Under the pieces are notes generated by a model. The model ran no database searches and was not told the origin of the DNA. It worked only from the letters and a program-made list of their open reading frames with translations. A stretch of DNA of 64,000 nucleotides, taken from the NCBI RefSeq assembly GCF_051487185.1, contig NZ_JAHVDK010000023.1, positions 70,174-134,173 of the forward strand, given 5' to 3'. Below are positions 17,445 through 25,401 of this stretch, piece by piece (position 1 is the first letter of the stretch; the number at the start of each line of letters is the position of its first letter). A program made the translations under genes and the position numbers. This DNA is from Inquilinus limosus_F (GTDB taxonomy: Bacteria; Pseudomonadota; Alphaproteobacteria; DSM-16000; Inquilinaceae).

Positions 17445-19124
17445 TCAAATGGCCCGGCGCGGTACCCAAGCCGTCTGTTCCTGCAGGTCGGCGATCCGGG
17501 TGACGACGCGAATGCACAGCGGCTCGCGCCGACCGCGGATCACCACCCGCTCGGCCCGGAAGGCCGACAGGTCGGCGCCGGCATGGTCGAGCAGGTCCTG
17601 CGAGACCACCAGCTCCGCCGCATAGCCCTTGCACAGCCCTTCCAGCCGGCTGGCGGTATTGACCGTGTCGCCGACCGCGGTCAGGCCCTTGACCCCGCCA
17701 TAGCCCATCTCGCCGACGATGGCGGGACCGACATGCAGGCCGATGCCCATGCGCAGCGGCTCCTTGAGGTCGGAGGCCAGGGCCTCGTTCAGCTCGGCCA
17801 GCCGCGCCGCCATGCGTCGGGCGGCGTCAAGCGCCTGGCGGCTGCCGGCGTCGCGCCCGGCCTCGACCCCGAACAGGGCCATCACCCCATCGCCGATGAA
17901 CTTGTCGACCCGGCCGCCCGCCCCCTCGATCGCCTGGCCCATGGCCGCGAAATAGCGGTTCAGCAGGAACACCACGTCATAGGGCAGGCGGTGCTCCGAC
18001 AGCCGGGTGAAACCGCGCAGATCGGCGAACAGCACCGCGACCTCGCGCTCCTGGCCGTGGCGGTGGCCCGGCCCGTGGAAGCCGTCGCGCGCGGTCGCCG
18101 TCGGCGGCAGCAGCGGCGTCACCTCGAGATCCGTCACCGGCCGGATCTGGCAGGCCAGCCGTACCCCTTCCGGCGCGCCGATCCGCTGCAGCACGCGCGC
18201 CTCGTCGGCGGCGGGCGGCGGCAGGTGCTCGGCCCCCAGCCCGACCCGCACCCGGCAGGTCGAGCAGCGGCCGCGGCCGCCGCAGACCATGGCCTGCGGG
18301 ATGCCGGCGGCGCGGATGATCTCCAGCGCCGTGGCGCCGGGGATGATGTCGAGCACCCTGGTGTCGCGGTAGTACAGCTTGGGCCCGCCGCGGCGGGCCC
18401 GGGCCGCGCGCAGGGCCGGCCCGGCGAAGGCGGCGAGGACGAGCGCCAGGATCGCAACCCGGGTCCACAGCGCCCCTTGGGCGGCGAAGGCCTGCGCCTC
18501 CGGCGTCAGCTTGATCGAACGGTGCAGGTCCTCGAGCCAGCCCGGCTGCATCGTCAGCGCCCGGACCTGCAGCCCGGCGGACACGAAGCCGGCCAGGCCG
18601 AGCGCCGGGATCAGCAGGGCGGCCGCGTAGAGATAGGGCAGCGCCTTCGGGTACCAGGGCTTGAGCCGCAGCCAGTAGTGCACGCCGATGCAGCCATGGC
18701 CCCAGGCGACCAGCACCAGCACGGTCTGCTGCAGGGCGATCAGCCCGTTCCCGGTCCACATCGCTGACAGCACGTAGCGGTAGGGCGTGCCGACGCCGAA
18801 CCGTTCGAAGGCGACCACGGTGCCGAAGACATGCGCCGCCAGCAGCAGCGGCACGGCGAGGCCGAGCCCGAGCTGCACCGCCTGCCAGGGCTTCAGCCGG
18901 AAGTTGTGCCGCTGCCAGATCGACACCAGCGCGTTGGCGGCATGGATCAGGAAGGCGGCCGCGAGAACGGTCAGGCCCGGCTGCTTCTCCCATACCAGGA
19001 TGAACAGACCGAGGCCGCGTTCCATCGCGTCCAGCGAGACCAGGCCGGCGGCGTGGTTGATCAGATGGGTGGCGAGGAAGGCGAGCAGGACCAGCCCGCT
19101 CGGCAGCCGCAGCTTTTGCAGCAA
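17445..19124 (-). CDS. Membrane cytochrome-b-like / 2Fe-2S / class III adenylyl cyclase fusion
   Basis: A 559-residue protein in three parts. Residues 1-240 hold about six to seven membrane helices with membrane-facing His20, His24, His61, His98 and His143, recalling SdhC-type cytochrome b (THLINHAAGLVSLDAME). Residues 250-335 are a plant-type 2Fe-2S domain with Cys281, Cys287, Cys290 and Cys325. Residues 360-540 are a class III cyclase: metal ligands Asp368 and Asp412, ATP-specifying Lys479 and Asp486, and transition-state Asn489 and Arg493, all present. It should make cAMP in response to redox state, oxygen or quinones (inference). The start is a TTG; the frame is open upstream but without another start. 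It follows fur and a small gene on the same strand. Confidence 0.85.
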   Translation of the reverse strand: MLQKLRLPSGLVLLAFLATHLINHAAGLVSLDAMERGLGLFILVWEKQPGLTVLAAAFLIHAANALVSIWQRHNFRLKPWQAVQLGLGLAVPLLLAAHVFGTVVAFERFGVGTPYRYVLSAMWTGNGLIALQQTVLVLVAWGHGCIGVHYWLRLKPWYPKALPYLYAAALLIPALGLAGFVSAGLQVRALTMQPGWLEDLHRSIKLTPEAQAFAAQGALWTRVAILALVLAAFAGPALRAARARRGGPKLYYRDTRVLDIIPGATALEIIRAAGIPQAMVCGGRGRCSTCRVRVGLGAEHLPPPAADEARVLQRIGAPEGVRLACQIRPVTDLEVTPLLPPTATARDGFHGPGHRHGQEREVAVLFADLRGFTRLSEHRLPYDVVFLLNRYFAAMGQAIEGAGGRVDKFIGDGVMALFGVEAGRDAGSRQALDAARRMAARLAELNEALASDLKEPLRMGIGLHVGPAIVGEMGYGGVKGLTAVGDTVNTASRLEGLCKGYAAELVVSQDLLDHAGADLSAFRAERVVIRGRREPLCIRVVTRIADLQEQTAWVPRRAI

Positions 19125-19171
19125 TGCCCCGGCCCGCAGTCCGGGTGCCTCAACGCTGCGAAGGACGTCGG

Positions 19172-19417
19172 TCAGTTCAAGGGACCGGAATAGACCCAGG
19201 TCTCCACCGTGTCATGGGCGCGGAAGGCCGGGACCTCGGGATGATGATAGACGAAGACGCGGACCGCCGCCTCGAGCGCCACCGAGCGCGGCGCGCCGCG
19301 TGCCACCAGCTCGCTATAGGCGCGAGTCACCGCCTGCTGGCAGCGGCAGTCCGAGGCGCCGTCGGAAAAGGGCTGGTCGCCGAAGCCGCAGCCCTCAGGC
19401 CTTCTTTTTCCGGCCAT
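19172..19417 (-). CDS. Small hypothetical protein downstream of fur
   Basis: An 81-residue soluble protein whose ATG lies 23 bases inside the end of fur, so it is likely read from the same message. It has three cysteines (residues 10, 24 and 26, the last two as CRC) in an otherwise unremarkable N terminus and a helical, Ala-rich middle (ELVARGAPRSVALEAAVRVF) ending in the pattern HHPEVP. I do not recognise a family. The CRC pair near a metal-dependent regulator could bind iron or zinc, but that is speculation. Confidence 0.6.
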   Translation of the reverse strand: MAGKRRPEGCGFGDQPFSDGASDCRCQQAVTRAYSELVARGAPRSVALEAAVRVFVYHHPEVPAFRAHDTVETWVYSGPLN

Positions 19418-19796
19418 AGAGTTCGAGCCTGTGATCGACGAGTTCGTAGCCGAGCCGCCGCGCGATCTTTTCCTTCAGCGCCTCCAGCTCCTGATCCTTG
19501 AACTCGATGACCTCACCGGTTTCAAGGTCGATCAGGTGGTGGTGGTGCTCGAGATTGACCTCGAAACGGGAGTAGTTCTCGTTGAAATCGTGCCGCTGCA
19601 CCAGATTCAGCTCATCGAGCAGGTGCAGGGTGCGGTATACGGTCGCGATGCTGATCGACGGATCGATCTCGCGTGCCCGGTGGTACACGGTCTCGACCGA
19701 CGGGTGGTCGAGCGATTCGGTCAGCACCTGCAGAATGACGCGACGCTGATCGGTCATCTTCAGGCCGGCGGAGATGCACCTCTCCTCGAGCGTCAT
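19395..19796 (-). CDS. fur: Fur family transcriptional regulator (Fur/Mur type)
   Basis: A 133-residue Fur protein. The winged-helix DNA-binding domain (residues 10-80, SISIATVYRTLHLLDELNLV) is followed by the metal-binding and dimer domain with His84-His87 (EHHHHLID). The usual CxxC zinc pairs are absent; the only Cys is residue 7. This is common in alphaproteobacterial Fur/Mur proteins, which sense Fe2+ or Mn2+; Irr is less likely because the Irr haem motif is missing. It leads an apparent three-gene run with a small protein and the FeS-cyclase. Confidence 0.88.
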   Translation of the reverse strand: MTLEERCISAGLKMTDQRRVILQVLTESLDHPSVETVYHRAREIDPSISIATVYRTLHLLDELNLVQRHDFNENYSRFEVNLEHHHHLIDLETGEVIEFKDQELEALKEKIARRLGYELVDHRLELYGRKKKA

Positions 19797-19904
19797 GGCT
19801 CAAGCCCTCTTTAGCCGCGGAACCATTGGCGGATTTAGAGAGATTACAGATCGGCGCGGCGCTTGGCATCCGAAAATGCGCCGCAGCGCAGCGGGAGGAC
19901 GGCG

Positions 19905-20039
19905 ATGGAGATGAGCATCCACGGCTGGATCGCGCTCGGCATCGCCGTGGTCGGCATCATCGCCCTGAACCTCGGGCTGATGCATCTCGCCCGCAAGAAG
20001 CACGATTCCCATTACGACCCCGACGACGACGCGCCCTGA
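19905..20039 (+). CDS. Small single-pass membrane protein (44 aa)
   Basis: A short frame with a near-ideal GGGAGGA site five to six bases before its ATG. The peptide has one hydrophobic helix (residues 8-28, GWIALGIAVVGIIALN), a basic turn (ARKKHD) and an acidic tail (YDPDDDAP), so the N terminus is probably outside and the tail inside. It lies 108 bases from the divergent fur start and its last 28 bases overlap the 3' end of mscS on the other strand. No family is recognised, but the ribosome site and clean topology support a real gene. Confidence 0.6.
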   Translation: MEMSIHGWIALGIAVVGIIALNLGLMHLARKKHDSHYDPDDDAP

Positions 20040-22255
20040 GCGGCGGCGGCCGCGGCCTCCGGCTGGTCGAGGCTGCGGGTCAGCACCATCCGGTGCGGGA
20101 ACGGGATGTCGATCCCGAGTTCGTCGAAGCGCCGCTTCATCCGACGGTTGAACTCCCGCATCACCCCCCACTGCTTGATCGGCGGCGTCTTGATCCGGGC
20201 CAGGATGGTCACGGCGCTGTCGCCGAAACTGTCGAGGCCCATGATCTCGATCGGCGCCAGGATGTTCGGCGCCCATTCCGGATCGAGCTGCATTTCCCGG
20301 CCGAGGTCGCGCAGCACCTCGATCACGTGATCGACGTCCTGATTGTAGGCGACGCCGACCCGGAACACGGCGAAGGAGAAATCCTTGGTCATGTTGACGA
20401 TGGAGGTGACCGAGCTGAACGGCAGGGTGTGGACCGCGCCGGTCTGGTCCCGCAGGCGTATGGTGCGGATCGTGATCCCCTCGACGACGCCGCTGTCGGA
20501 CCCGATCTGGACCACGTCGCCGATCGAGATCGTGTCCTCGAACAGGATGAACAGGCCGGTGATGACGTCCTTCACCAGGGTCTGGGCGCCGAAGCCGATG
20601 GCCAGGCCGACCACGCCCGCGCCGGCCAGGAGCGGCGCGATGTTGAGCCCGATCTCGGACAGGATCATCAGGGTCGCGACGGTGATCAGCACCACCAGGA
20701 AGGCGTTGCGCAGGAGCGGCAGCAGCGTGCGCACGCGGGCGCTGCGCTGGACCAGGTTGCCGGAGGCGTCGTAGCGGTTGAGTTGATGCTCGATCAGTTG
20801 GCTGACCACCTCCCACGCCACCAGCGAGGCCACGACCATGAACAGGATCGAGCCGCCGCTGGAGAGGATGGACCGGCCGGTTTCGGTCTCCATCCAGGCG
20901 ATGCCGCCGAGTTGCCAGACCTCGAGCAGCACCAGGACCACGAGCACCGCGACCAGGACCCTCCAGGCCGTATCGAGCATCGGCAGGTAGCGGTTGGCGC
21001 GCTGTTCGAGGCCAGGAAAGCGGTCCTTCAGCTCCGGCCCGATCGAGAAGGCGCGGTGGATCAGCCGCGGCCCGTAGACCGAGACGAGCCGCGCCAGGGC
21101 CAGGACCAGCAGGGTCAGGAGCGTGGCCCGGAGGATGAAGACGAAGCCGCCATTGATACCGAGCGCCCAGATCGCGAAGGTGACAATGACATAGGCGATG
21201 GCGACGAGATGCCAGACCTCGGCGAAGCGCCGTCGGGCGGAGCCGACCGCGCGGGTCACGCCGGCCTCTTCGCCCTCCGCCGCCCGGCGACGGCGCCCGC
21301 GCAGCCAGTCGGCGACCGGCTGCCGGTTCTGCAGGATCAGCACCACCACCATCGCCGCGACGGCCAGGCCGATCAGGTATTTGAGCGCGGCCAGGCTGCC
21401 GGCGGGAAGGCCCAGCACCACGGCGGTGGAGACCGCGAGATAGCCGAAGACCAGGAGGTAGATCAGCCGCTTGGCCCAGACATAGAGATAGCCGGCGGTC
21501 TCGTCGCCGACCCGCAGCAGCCGCAGGCCGGGATACTCCGGCGTCAGCACAAGGCGGATCAGCATCAAGGCCAGGCCGCTGATGATCACGGCGTTGACCA
21601 GCGCCAGCACCACGGTGCGGACGAACCAGGGCGGGTCGAGCACAACCGCCATCGCATAGGCGCCGAGCACGAAGGCGAGGAGCGGCAGGAATTCGAGCAC
21701 CGCCCGGGCCAGAAGCAGCGGGATCTTGCCCCAGAGGGTGGTCGGAGCCCGCCGGTCCAGCGCCGCGATCGGCCGGCGCAGCACCAGGCGGACCAGCCAG
21801 CCGGCGGCGACACCGGCGAGGATGACGCCAGCCACGTTGAGGAAGACGGCCGCCCAGCGCGACCGGGCCGCCGGATCGGAGAGCTGGTCCTGGGTCCAGG
21901 TCGCCAGCTCCGGCAGCCGTGCCAGGGTGGCGCCGATCGCCGCAACGGCGCCGGTGACGTCCTGCACCTTGTCCGAGACCACGACCAGGGCCTGGCTGCC
22001 GACCGTCTCCAGCGCGCTGCGCTCCTCCGGCTGCGGCGCCTGGGCCTGCAGCAGCAGCTGCAGGCGGTCGATCAGCTCGGTCCGCGCCTTGTCGTCCTGC
22101 AGCGTGGCGATCAGCGCCTTGACCCGCTCGGGATCCGCCGGCCGATCGGCCGCGGTCTCCGGGGCGGTGGTGGATGTTCCCGGCACCTGGGCGGCGGCGA
22201 GGCCGGGCGCGAGCAGCAGAAGGAGAAGGAGCAGCGGGCGGAGAAGGCGGATCAT
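20012..22255 (-). CDS. Mechanosensitive ion channel family protein (large MscS type)
   Basis: A 747-residue channel. Residues 1-22 are a signal peptide (LLLLLLLLAPGLAAA), then a periplasmic helical region of about 100 residues, roughly ten predicted membrane helices and the MscS core near residues 520-700. The pore-lining helix reads AGAGVVGLAIGFGAQTLVKD and the beta domain starts with FEDTISIGDVVQI. Length and domain order fit the YbdG/YjeP-like or KefA-like MscS group that releases solutes on osmotic downshock. It is monocistronic by layout. Confidence 0.9.
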   Translation of the reverse strand: MIRLLRPLLLLLLLLAPGLAAAQVPGTSTTAPETAADRPADPERVKALIATLQDDKARTELIDRLQLLLQAQAPQPEERSALETVGSQALVVVSDKVQDVTGAVAAIGATLARLPELATWTQDQLSDPAARSRWAAVFLNVAGVILAGVAAGWLVRLVLRRPIAALDRRAPTTLWGKIPLLLARAVLEFLPLLAFVLGAYAMAVVLDPPWFVRTVVLALVNAVIISGLALMLIRLVLTPEYPGLRLLRVGDETAGYLYVWAKRLIYLLVFGYLAVSTAVVLGLPAGSLAALKYLIGLAVAAMVVVLILQNRQPVADWLRGRRRRAAEGEEAGVTRAVGSARRRFAEVWHLVAIAYVIVTFAIWALGINGGFVFILRATLLTLLVLALARLVSVYGPRLIHRAFSIGPELKDRFPGLEQRANRYLPMLDTAWRVLVAVLVVLVLLEVWQLGGIAWMETETGRSILSSGGSILFMVVASLVAWEVVSQLIEHQLNRYDASGNLVQRSARVRTLLPLLRNAFLVVLITVATLMILSEIGLNIAPLLAGAGVVGLAIGFGAQTLVKDVITGLFILFEDTISIGDVVQIGSDSGVVEGITIRTIRLRDQTGAVHTLPFSSVTSIVNMTKDFSFAVFRVGVAYNQDVDHVIEVLRDLGREMQLDPEWAPNILAPIEIMGLDSFGDSAVTILARIKTPPIKQWGVMREFNRRMKRRFDELGIDIPFPHRMVLTRSLDQPEAAAAAAQGASSSGS

Positions 22256-22427
22256 CGGCTCGGGCCAGTTGTGGACGGGCGGCGGTCCGGATCGGCGTCG
22301 CGCTGGACGGCCGATCCGATCCTTCCCTTCCTGGCCCTCTGGATCAACCCATCCGTCGAGGCCATCTTGGAAACGTCCTCACGCGGAACGGCAGGCGGCC
22401 ACGGCGGCCGGGCAAGGGAAGGCGAAG

Positions 22428-23090
22428 ATGGCGGATGACGGTGACCTCGGCTCGGTCCGGCCGAAGCTGGTCGAGAGCAAGCGGCGCTGGGCGCGCGAGG
22501 GCCGGCTGCTGACCGGCGCCGCCGGCGATCCGGAGCGGGACCGGCTGCCGCCGGGCCAGCGCCTGGTGGAAAACTGGCCGGTGCTCGATCTCGGCGTGCA
22601 GCCGGAGATTCCGCTCGACAAATGGCGGCTGACCATCGACGGGCTGGTCGAGGCCCCGACGGTGTGGCGCTGGGACGACGTCCTGGCCCAGCCGGAGTTC
22701 GAGGACGTCTCCGACATCCATTGCGTCACCGCCTGGTCGCGCTTCGACAACCGCTGGCGCGGCGTCTCGGCCCGGCACCTGCTGTCGGTCGTGCGGCCGA
22801 AGCCGGAGGCGAGGCACGTCGTCTTTCACAGCTACGACACCTACACCACCAACGTCACCCTCGACGCCTTCGCCGAGGAGGACGTGCTGCTGGCCACGCA
22901 TCACGACGGCGAGCCGATCTCGGTCGAGCATGGCGGGCCGCTGCGGGTGATCATGCCGCGATGGTACTTCTGGAAGAGCGCCAAATGGGTGAAGCGGATC
23001 GAGTTCACCGCCGCCGACCGCCCGGGCTTCTGGGAGGAGCGCGGCTATCACAACGAAGGCGACCCCTGGCGGGAGCAGCGCTACGGGTGA
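22428..23090 (+). CDS. Sulfite-oxidase-like molybdopterin oxidoreductase (cytosolic)
   Basis: A 220-residue protein made of a single oxidoreductase molybdopterin-binding domain (PF00174). The presumed Mo-ligating Cys99 lies in DIHCVTAWSRFDN, and HGGPLRVIMPRWYFWKSAKW is the conserved C-terminal face. Unlike MsrP/YedY there is no Tat signal, and the Mo-co dimerisation domain of true sulfite oxidases is missing, so the substrate is unknown. The ATG at 22428 follows AAGGGAAGGCGAAG. A fuller relative occurs at 36884. Confidence 0.85.
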   Translation: MADDGDLGSVRPKLVESKRRWAREGRLLTGAAGDPERDRLPPGQRLVENWPVLDLGVQPEIPLDKWRLTIDGLVEAPTVWRWDDVLAQPEFEDVSDIHCVTAWSRFDNRWRGVSARHLLSVVRPKPEARHVVFHSYDTYTTNVTLDAFAEEDVLLATHHDGEPISVEHGGPLRVIMPRWYFWKSAKWVKRIEFTAADRPGFWEERGYHNEGDPWREQRYG

Positions 23091-23113
23091 TCCCTCCGCG
23101 CCACTCCTCCTCT

Positions 23114-23191
23114 TGTCATTGCCGGGCTTGACCCGGCAATCCAGAGAGCGTCGAGACCTTCTGGATGCCCGGGTCAAGCCCGGGCATGACA
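23114..23191. repeat. Double-hairpin intergenic repeat, copy 2 (reverse orientation)
   Basis: TTGCCGGGCTTGACCCGGCAA and ATGCCCGGGTCAAGCCCGGGCAT flank ATCCAGAGAGCGTCGAGACC. Read on the minus strand it is the same unit as at 17351-17427 with few changes. It fills the gap between the convergent sulfite-oxidase-like and SYLF genes and can form strong stems in either transcript. Confidence 0.85.
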
Positions 23192-23215
23192 GGAAAAGGT
23201 GATGCCTCGGCGGCC

Positions 23216-23911
23216 TCACCGCGGCAGCAGGCTGCGCAGCGGCTCGGCGCCCGGGTTGCTCTTCTGCCCCTGGAAGATGATCCGGGCCGGGGTGCCGAAG
23301 CCGTAATAGGCGTCGTTCATGCCCTGGTCCTCACTGATCACGGTGCCGTCCAGCGTGCCGCCGGCGAACAGCCCCTTGTTCTGCGAGAAGGCGTACATGT
23401 CGGCGTTGGTGTTCAGGCCGGTCGAGGCGCCGACGCCGGCGCCGAGGGTGAACAGCGAGCCCGACAGGTCGGCGCCGACGGTGAAGCTGCTCTGCTCCAC
23501 CGCCCGCAGGCCCTTGTCGGTCATGATCGTCAATACCAGCTGCGAGACCTGGCCGCCGATCTGCAGGCCGAGGGTGCCGCCGCCGATGCCGTAGAAAGCC
23601 GGGTAGCTCCAGTTCCCATCCGGCAGCCGGACCAGCATCACCGCATTGCCGCCGCGGCCGCCGACGATGAAGCCGCCGCGCAGCAGTTCCGGCGCGATCA
23701 GCACGGCCTTGGCGCCGCGGATGTAGCGCGGCAGCTGCGTCAGCTCCCGCGAGGCGAGCAGCGTCTGCAGCGCGATCCGGCTCTCATCGACCAGCAGCTG
23801 CGCCTCGCTCGGCGTCGCGGTGTTCGAGCCGCAGCCGGCGAGGACACCCGACAGCGTCAGCCCGGCGGCCGATGCGCCCGTCAGGCGAAGGAACATGCGG
23901 CGGTCGATCAT
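23216..23911 (-). CDS. SYLF (Ysc84) domain lipoprotein
   Basis: A 231-residue protein with an N-terminal signal (MIDRRMFLRLTG) and a lipobox LAGC at about residue 28, so it is probably anchored to a membrane on the periplasmic side. The body is a SYLF/Ysc84 domain (PF04366), with AKAVLIAPELLRGGFIVGGRG and YGIGGGTLGLQIGGQ, thought to bind phosphoinositides or other lipids. GAGGAG lies upstream of the ATG at 23911; longer starts would disrupt the signal peptide. The function in bacteria is poorly known. Confidence 0.86.
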   Translation of the reverse strand: MIDRRMFLRLTGASAAGLTLSGVLAGCGSNTATPSEAQLLVDESRIALQTLLASRELTQLPRYIRGAKAVLIAPELLRGGFIVGGRGGNAVMLVRLPDGNWSYPAFYGIGGGTLGLQIGGQVSQLVLTIMTDKGLRAVEQSSFTVGADLSGSLFTLGAGVGASTGLNTNADMYAFSQNKGLFAGGTLDGTVISEDQGMNDAYYGFGTPARIIFQGQKSNPGAEPLRSLLPR

Positions 23912-23965
23912 GGCCGGGCCTCTCCTCAGATTCCGCATGAAGAATCGCGGTGTAGCGCACAACAA

Positions 23966-24595
23966 TCAATACATCTTTTCCGTTCCAAATGGCAGATTCA
24001 GGGCAACGACCCGCCAGGCCTCGGCGCCGACCGAGGACCGGATGCGGTCGATCCGGGTCAGCGACAGCATGTCGATGGCGAGCCGCAACGCGCGATCGCC
24101 GTCGAGATCGAGGGCCAGCGCCGCCGCCGCGCGGATCGTGCCGGCATGGGCGACAGCGACGACGTCGCGGCCGGCATGGGTCTCGGAGAGGCGCCGGATC
24201 GCCGGCTGCACCCGGCGCAGCATCGCGTCGAAGCTTTCGCCGCCAGGCGGGGCATGGCCGGCCGGATCGGACCAGAACGGGTCGTCCGGCGGCAGCGCGC
24301 CATAGACCTCGCGGCTCGGCCGCCCCTGCCAGGTACCGAAATCCTGCTCGATCAATTCGGTCTCGATCGTGGGCGAGGCCGCCTCCCCCATCGCCGCCAG
24401 CAGCGCCGCCGCGGTGTCGCCGGTGCGCCGCAGCGGCGTGCGCAGCCAGACCGCCCCGTGCGGCAGCCGGGCGGCCAGGGCCGCGATCGCCGCCGCGTCG
24501 GCGGTGTCGGCCGGAAGGTCGAGCCGGCCGTAGAGCAGCTTGTCCGGATTCGCCACCGGGGCGTGGCGAATCCACCACCAGCGGGTCGTGCTCAT
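23966..24595 (-). CDS. cobC: Histidine phosphatase, probable alpha-ribazole phosphatase
   Basis: A 209-residue histidine phosphatase. The phospho-acceptor His11 lies in WIRHAPVANPDKLLYGRLD, with Arg10 and the YGxxDxP extension typical of CobC; Glu83 (EQDFGTWQGR) and His150 (AVAHAG) complete the site. CobC removes the phosphate of alpha-ribazole-5'-phosphate in the lower-ligand branch of cobalamin synthesis. Its ATG overlaps the cobS stop (ATGA), so the two genes are coupled, which supports the specific call over a general phosphoglycerate mutase. Confidence 0.85.
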   Translation of the reverse strand: MSTTRWWWIRHAPVANPDKLLYGRLDLPADTADAAAIAALAARLPHGAVWLRTPLRRTGDTAAALLAAMGEAASPTIETELIEQDFGTWQGRPSREVYGALPPDDPFWSDPAGHAPPGGESFDAMLRRVQPAIRRLSETHAGRDVVAVAHAGTIRAAAALALDLDGDRALRLAIDMLSLTRIDRIRSSVGAEAWRVVALNLPFGTEKMY

Positions 24596-25356
24596 GCCGC
24601 CGCCGCGGCGCAGAGCACCGCGGCCTCCGCCAGCTGCTGCGCGGCGCCGAGCACGTCGCCGGTCTGGCCGCCGATGCGCCGCCGCGCCAGTCCGGCCAGC
24701 GCCCAGCTGGCCAGCGCCGCCAGGGCCAGCGCCGCCAGGCCGTGCCGCAGCCCGAGCAGCAGCAGGGCGAAGCAGACAGCGAGGCCGAGGGCGGTGAGGA
24801 CCGCCTCCGGCGGCGGCCGGCCGGCGCCGGCGCCGAGCCCGTCGGTCCGGGCGGCGGGAAGCCAAGCCAACAGGGCCGGCGCCGTGGCCCGCGACACCGC
24901 CCCGGCCGCGGCCAGCGCAGCCATCCCGGCCCAGGGGGCGCCAGCTGGGGGGACGGCCATCGCCGCCAGCGCCGCGGCGCGCAGCCCGACCGACAGCACC
25001 AGGGCCAGGGTGCCGTAGCTGCCGATGCGGCTGTCGCGCATGATCTCGAGCGTGCGGTCGCGGTCGCGCCCGGCGCCGAAGCCGTCGGCGACGTCGGACA
25101 GCCCGTCCTCGTGCAACGCCCCGGTCAGCAGCATCTGCGCCGCCAGCGCCAGCAGCGCCGCGACCAGCGGCGGCGCGCCGAGCCACAGCGCCAGCGCCCA
25201 GACCAGGCCGGCGGCGGCGCCGATGCCGGCCCCGGCCAGCGGAAAGATCCGCATCGACCGGGCCAGCGCGTCGGCCGGCGCGTCCTGCGGCCAGCGGATC
25301 GGCAGCCGGGTCAGGAAGCAGGCGGCGATGCGCAGGTCGCGCAGCAGATCGTCCAT
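24592..25356 (-). CDS. cobS: Adenosylcobinamide-GDP ribazoletransferase (cobalamin synthase)
   Basis: A 254-residue membrane protein of the CobS/CobV family (PF02654) with several Ala/Leu-rich helices. The signature HEDGLSDVADGFGAGRDRDR is the Mg2+-binding Asp cluster, and RDSRIGSYGTLALVLS follows it. It joins adenosylcobinamide-GDP and alpha-ribazole, the last assembly step of coenzyme B12. I chose the ATG at 25356, where the conserved RDLRIAACFLTRLPI begins; a TTG 36 bases upstream is also in frame. It sits 45 bases after the MATE gene and is coupled to cobC. Confidence 0.9.
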   Translation of the reverse strand: MDDLLRDLRIAACFLTRLPIRWPQDAPADALARSMRIFPLAGAGIGAAAGLVWALALWLGAPPLVAALLALAAQMLLTGALHEDGLSDVADGFGAGRDRDRTLEIMRDSRIGSYGTLALVLSVGLRAAALAAMAVPPAGAPWAGMAALAAAGAVSRATAPALLAWLPAARTDGLGAGAGRPPPEAVLTALGLAVCFALLLLGLRHGLAALALAALASWALAGLARRRIGGQTGDVLGAAQQLAEAAVLCAAAAA

Positions 25357-25401
25357 GCGGACCGGGTTAGCCCGCCGCACGGCGTGCGGCAAGCCGCCCG
25401 T

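Noticed and set aside
19826..22438. 870-codon open frame on the plus strand opposite mscS
   Set aside because: High-GC codon use of mscS creates long antisense frames; residues are low-complexity Arg/Asp/Gln/His with no domain, while mscS is well supported.
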